Shown here piece by piece: positions 5,661 to 8,977 of a stretch of DNA of 8,977 nucleotides. How positions within the stretch are numbered: position 1 is the first letter of the stretch; the number at the start of each line of letters is the position of its first letter. The stretch spans positions 1 to 8,977 of the forward strand of contig JBFFXF010000290.1 of NCBI GenBank assembly GCA_041569895.1. The letters are read 5' to 3'. The notes under the pieces were generated by a model that was given only the letters and a program-made list of their open reading frames with translations, was not told the origin of the DNA and did no database searches. Origin of the DNA: JBFFXF01 sp041569895 (GTDB lineage: Bacteria; Planctomycetota; UBA8108; JACQVS01). Made by a program: the position numbers and the translations under genes.

Positions 5661-7180
5661 CTCGCAGGCCGGCGCGGCTTCACCGGCCCTCGCGGGTGCG
5701 TCTCGGCGAGCTGCCTCGCCAGGGCGGCGACCGTGCGCGCGTGCTCGTCGCGTCCGGCGAGGTTGGCGGTCTCGCGCGGGTCGGTGGCGTGATCGTAGAG
5801 CTCCGCCGCGACGAGCGTGCCGGTGTGGAAGTCGCGCCACTCGGTGTAGCGGTGGCGGTCGGTTCGCATCGAGTAGCCCATGACGTCGGGATTGCTGCGC
5901 CCCGGCGGATAGGCGGGACGCGGGTGCCACGTGAACGCGGCGCGCTTGACCGATCGCGAGGGGTCCTCCAGCACCGCCCGCAGGCTGACACCCTCGAGGC
6001 CCTCGGGCGCGGGCAGGCCGCACAGGTCGGCGAGCGTCGGGTAGAGATCGAGCAGCTCGACGAGCGCGTCGGTGCGCTGCCCCGGCTCGTGATCGGGCGT
6101 CGCGATGATCAGCGGCACGCGCGCGTCGAGCTCGAAGTTCGAGGTCTTCGCCCACAGCGAGTGCTCGCCGAGGTGGAACCCGTGATCGGACCAGAAGACG
6201 ATGATGGTGCGCTCGCGCAGGCCGAGTCGATCGAGCTCGTCGAGCACCTTGCCGATCTGCGCGTCGACGTAGCTGGTCGCCGCGTAGTAACCGTGGCGCA
6301 GCGCCAGCGTCTCGGCGGCGGTCGGCCGGCCGCCCGGGCGGTTCTTGAAGCCGCGGTTGATCTCGCGCCCGTCGTGCATGGCGATCGCCGGGACGTCCGA
6401 GGGCGGATCCGGATTGACGGGCGGCTGGACGTCGTCGCGCTCGTACATCGTCCAGTACTTCAGCGGCGCGTTGAAGGGCGCGTGGGGCTTCCAGAAACCG
6501 ACCGCGAGGAAGAAGGGCTGTTGCTTCTTCTCGAGCGCGCGCAGCGCCTCGACCGCGAGCTTCGCGATGCACCCGTCGAAGTACGCCTCGTCCGGCACGT
6601 CGCGCATCTCGCACCTGGGGACGTCGATCGCGTCGGGCGGCGGCTCGCCCTCGACCTTCGCCCGGTCGGCGCCGTGGGAGTTGTAGTGCATCACCGCCGG
6701 GACAGACCACGAGGGCGCATCGCCGCGGTGGTCGTCCTGACGCCAGTTGTGGAAGATCTTGCCGATGTTCTGCGTCAAGTAGCCGTGGCGCTTGAAGAGC
6801 TGCGGCAGCGTCACCGCATCGGGAAACCTCTGGCGAAAGTGCGTCGGCAGATCCCAGATACCGAGGGTCTCGGGTCGCAGCCCGGTCAGCAGCGAGGCGC
6901 GCGAGGGATTGCACACCGCCTGCTGGCAGTACGCGCGCGTGAAGAGCGTGCCGCGCCTCGCGAGCGCGTCGATGTGCGGGGACTTGACGATGGTGTCGCC
7001 GTAGCAGCCGAGCTCGACCCGCAGGTCGTCGACGGCGATGAAGAGCACGTTGCGCGCGTTCGGCGCGCTGTCCCGGTCCTCCGCGATCGCGAGACCGGCG
7101 ACGATCGCGTGGAGACCGAGCGCGAGAACGACACTGACAGTGACGGTGCGGGAATGGCGGGTGCGGTAACGCCGGAACAT
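5657..7180 (-). CDS. Secreted sulfatase, iduronate-2-sulfatase-like
   Basis: A 507-residue type I sulfatase predicted to remove sulfate esters outside the cytoplasm, probably from a sulfated glycan. Seen: signal peptide at residues 1-33 (basic RRYRTRHSR, hydrophobic VSVVLALGLHAIVAGLAIA, likely cleavage after AIA); metal ligands D51-D52 in FIAVDDLRVELGCYGD; the catalytic formylglycine precursor C90 in CNPSRASLLTG with R94; K231 and H233 in FWKPHAPF; D332-H333 in SDHGFHLGEHSLWAKTSNFE with K345; and the C-terminal ELYDHATDPRETANLA. The DDLRxxLGCYGD and KTSNFE motifs place it near iduronate-2-sulfatases, though the true substrate is not deducible. Activity needs a formylglycine-generating or radical-SAM maturase encoded elsewhere. 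The ATG at 7180 is supported by AAGGAG seven bases upstream. It follows the RND gene by 34 bp and shares a 4-bp overlap with the NTPase gene. Confidence 0.95.
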   Translation of the reverse strand: MFRRYRTRHSRTVTVSVVLALGLHAIVAGLAIAEDRDSAPNARNVLFIAVDDLRVELGCYGDTIVKSPHIDALARRGTLFTRAYCQQAVCNPSRASLLTGLRPETLGIWDLPTHFRQRFPDAVTLPQLFKRHGYLTQNIGKIFHNWRQDDHRGDAPSWSVPAVMHYNSHGADRAKVEGEPPPDAIDVPRCEMRDVPDEAYFDGCIAKLAVEALRALEKKQQPFFLAVGFWKPHAPFNAPLKYWTMYERDDVQPPVNPDPPSDVPAIAMHDGREINRGFKNRPGGRPTAAETLALRHGYYAATSYVDAQIGKVLDELDRLGLRERTIIVFWSDHGFHLGEHSLWAKTSNFELDARVPLIIATPDHEPGQRTDALVELLDLYPTLADLCGLPAPEGLEGVSLRAVLEDPSRSVKRAAFTWHPRPAYPPGRSNPDVMGYSMRTDRHRYTEWRDFHTGTLVAAELYDHATDPRETANLAGRDEHARTVAALARQLAETHPRGPVKPRRPAR

Positions 7181-7187
7181 GACGCCT

Positions 7188-7193
7188 CTCCTT
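7188..7193 (-). promoter_or_regulatory. Strong Shine-Dalgarno of the sulfatase gene
   Basis: Minus-strand AAGGAG, seven bases before the ATG at 7180, is the only near-consensus ribosome-binding site in the window and fixes the sulfatase start. It implies efficient independent translation after the 34-base gap following the RND stop. Confidence 0.85.
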
Positions 7194-7214
7194 CCCCGTC
7201 GCGAAACGGCCGTC

Positions 7215-8977
7215 TCACTTCACGGCGGTCGTCTCTTTCGAGACACCGAACGGCCGCGCGTACCAGCTCGCGATCCGGGACAGGCCCTTGCCGAGGTCCT
7301 CGCCCAGCAGCAGGGCGCAGGGGATAAGATACAGCGTGATCGCCGTCGAGACGAGGATTCCCGCCCCGAGCGAGACCGCCATCGGGATGAGGAACTGCGC
7401 CTGGATCGACCGGTCCATCAGCAGCGGCAGCAGCCCGACGAACGTCGTCGCCGACGTCAGGATGATCGGCCGGAACCTCTTGGCGCCCGCCTCCATCACC
7501 GCCTCGCGCAGCGGCGCGCCCTCCCGGCACCGGCGGTTGATGAAGTCGACGAGCACCAGGGCGTCGTTGACCACCACGCCCGCGAGCGCCAGCATGCCGA
7601 AGATCGACAGGTAGGACGGCGTGATGCCCATGACGATGTGCCCGAGCAGCGCGCCGACGATGCCGAAGGGCACGGATATCAGCACGAAGATCGGCTGGAT
7701 CAGCGACTTGAACGGGATCGCCAGCAGCGCGTAGAGCGCCAGGAAGAGGGCGATCGAGCCGATGATCGTCCGCTGGCGCGAGTCGGCGTGCTCGGCGATG
7801 TAGCCCGTGAACTGGAACGACAGGTCTTCGCCGTCGGTGGTCAACTCCTGGATCATCGGCGCCAGCTCCTCGGCGATGCCGACAATGTCCACGGTCTCGT
7901 CCTCCGGCATCGCCCCGATGCGGATCACCTCGGCGCGATCGTTCCGCTCGATCGACGACGGCGCCTTGACGAACGCGACGTCGGCGATCGTGGCGAGGGG
8001 CACCTCCGCGCCGGCGGCCGTCCGGATGCGCAGCCGGTCCAGTGTGTGCAGCGATTCGCGCTCCGCGCGCGGGAGGCGCACCATGACGCGGACGTCCTCG
8101 GTGTCGCGCAGGATGCGCTGGGCCTCCTCGCCGTAGAACGCCTGACGGACCTGCTCGGCGAGGGACTGCTGCGTCAGGCCGAGCTCGGCGGCACGCGGCT
8201 TGAGGCTGAACTCGAGCTCGTCCTGCCCGTAGTTGATCTTCGCCCACGCCGCGGAGATGCCCTCGAACGACCGCAGCAGGTCGGCGATGCGCTGGGCTAT
8301 CTCGTTCTTCTTCTCCGACGATTCCCCGCGGAGCTCGAGCTCGATCGGCTCCTGGCGACGGTCGTCGTCCCTGCCGCCGGTGTCCTCGCCGCGGACGACG
8401 AACGACGTCGCTCCGGGGATGGTCCCGACGAGCTCGGTCCAGCGCTTGGCGATGTCGCTGTTGCGCGGACCCGGCTCCGTGCGCATGCTCGGCGGCACCA
8501 GCTCGACCGACACCCTGCCTCGCGACCGGTCGAACGAGCTCGCGGCGTGACGGGCGCCGCTCACCTTCATGACGTTGACGAGCAGGGACTTGCCGGTGCC
8601 GGGATCGACGAACTCATCCTTCATCGTCTCCACCGCGTCGGTGATGCGGTCGACGGTCGCGTGGGTGATCTCGACCGGCGTGTCGTCGGGGAGATCGAGG
8701 TAGGCCGAGATCCGCGGGCGATCGACGGTCGGCAGCGAGACGAAGCCGAGACGGCCGCCCCGACAGTAGCCCGCCATCAGCAGACCGGCGGCGATGAAGC
8801 AGCAGATCACCGCGCCGCGGTGGTGCGCGGCGACTCGCAGACTGGGACGGTAGACGCGCTCGACGAACCGCTCGAGACCGTCGGCGAAGCGCTTCTGGAA
8901 GCGGCCGAAGGCGTTGATGTGCGCCCGGTTCGTCCTCAGGTGCTTGAGGTGCGAGGGCAGGACGAGCTTCGACTCGA
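7215..8977 (-). CDS. RND-superfamily efflux permease, C-terminal half (5' end outside window)
   Basis: The C-terminal 586 residues of an AcrB/HAE1-like RND permease, a proton-driven inner-membrane exporter that works with a periplasmic adaptor and an outer-membrane channel. The frame is open to the window edge, so about the first 450 residues, including the proton-relay TM4, are missing. Numbering from the edge: a charged cytoplasmic stretch (FGRFQKRFADGLERFVERVYRP, in two parts around 23-44), TM7 near 54-71, a periplasmic porter region with GRLGFVSLPTVDRPRISAYLDLP (around 74-96) to about 400, then TM8 404-419, TM9 426-447, TM10 453-478 containing GVVVNDALVLVDFIN, TM11 503-519 and TM12 530-557. 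The porter contains an Asp/Arg-rich loop (GEDTGGRDDDRRQ). The exported substrate cannot be told from this half. A GTG at 8810 is not the true start because matching RND sequence continues upstream of it. The sulfatase follows 34 bp downstream. Confidence 0.92.
   Translation of the reverse strand, partial: ESKLVLPSHLKHLRTNRAHINAFGRFQKRFADGLERFVERVYRPSLRVAAHHRGAVICCFIAAGLLMAGYCRGGRLGFVSLPTVDRPRISAYLDLPDDTPVEITHATVDRITDAVETMKDEFVDPGTGKSLLVNVMKVSGARHAASSFDRSRGRVSVELVPPSMRTEPGPRNSDIAKRWTELVGTIPGATSFVVRGEDTGGRDDDRRQEPIELELRGESSEKKNEIAQRIADLLRSFEGISAAWAKINYGQDELEFSLKPRAAELGLTQQSLAEQVRQAFYGEEAQRILRDTEDVRVMVRLPRAERESLHTLDRLRIRTAAGAEVPLATIADVAFVKAPSSIERNDRAEVIRIGAMPEDETVDIVGIAEELAPMIQELTTDGEDLSFQFTGYIAEHADSRQRTIIGSIALFLALYALLAIPFKSLIQPIFVLISVPFGIVGALLGHIVMGITPSYLSIFGMLALAGVVVNDALVLVDFINRRCREGAPLREAVMEAGAKRFRPIILTSATTFVGLLPLLMDRSIQAQFLIPMAVSLGAGILVSTAITLYLIPCALLLGEDLGKGLSRIASWYARPFGVSKETTAVK

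Noticed and set aside
5661..6914. Possible N-terminal extension of the NTPase frame upstream of its GTG
   Set aside because: This part overlaps the sulfatase gene in another frame, is Arg-rich without motifs, and the GTG/TGA overlap gives a standard-length NTPase.
7209..7226. Hairpin at the RND stop (GCCGT / ACGGC with an 8-base loop) as a terminator
   Set aside because: The stem is only five base pairs and is followed by just three T residues, so it is not a credible intrinsic terminator.
5696..7327. A plus-strand open frame of about 540 codons opposite the sulfatase
   Set aside because: It is an antisense shadow of the sulfatase and the RND 3' end, with low-complexity Arg/Val composition and no motifs.
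8808..8810. GTG as the start of the RND gene
   Set aside because: The same frame continues without stops to the window edge and encodes the expected RND sequence preceding TM7, so the gene is truncated by the window, not short.

Overview
This is a GC-rich window in which every supported gene lies on the minus strand, so transcription runs from high to low coordinates. The gene content points to a planctomycete or a close PVC-group relative. The evidence is an exported iduronate-2-sulfatase-like sulfatase, a very large exported protein that joins an NPCBM carbohydrate-binding-like domain, a beta-propeller and a Planctomycetes/Verrucomicrobia-type CxxCH haem domain, and a Uma2-family gene. Shine-Dalgarno sequences are mostly weak. 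This assignment rests on family knowledge; the window holds no rRNA or other phylogenetic marker.

Layout in transcription order: (1) 8977-7215, the C-terminal half of an RND-superfamily efflux permease, cut by the window edge. (2) 7180-5657, a secreted sulfatase with the only strong ribosome-binding site seen. (3) 5660-5106, a THEP1-type nucleoside-triphosphatase starting at a GTG that overlaps the sulfatase stop by 4 bp. (4) 5133-4226, a disrupted junction: two copies of a 102-bp direct repeat (97/102 identical) flank a Uma2-family gene (4960-4340) that has its own candidate promoter. (5) 4260-1021, the 1079-residue NPCBM/propeller/haem-c protein. (6) 1024-1, a metal-dependent amidohydrolase overlapping the previous stop by 4 bp (ATGA), with its C-terminus outside the window.

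The most informative structure is the 4226-5133 junction. Each repeat copy carries the last eight codons and stop of the NTPase, a 39-bp spacer, and the first 11-12 codons of the haem protein. The upstream copy still ends the real NTPase and the downstream copy still starts the real haem protein; the other halves are relics. The simplest reading is that NTPase and haem-protein genes were once adjacent, 39 bp apart, and that the Uma2 cassette was inserted with duplication of the junction. Recombination between the repeats would restore that arrangement exactly.

Functionally, the sulfatase and the propeller/haem protein are predicted to be exported and may act on sulfated glycans or other sugars. 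The amidohydrolase and NTPase look cytosolic. Two stop/start overlaps suggest translational coupling (sulfatase-NTPase and haem protein-amidohydrolase). No stretch longer than about 150 bases lacks a gene. I see no tRNA, rRNA, CRISPR array, transposase, origin or convincing intrinsic terminator.
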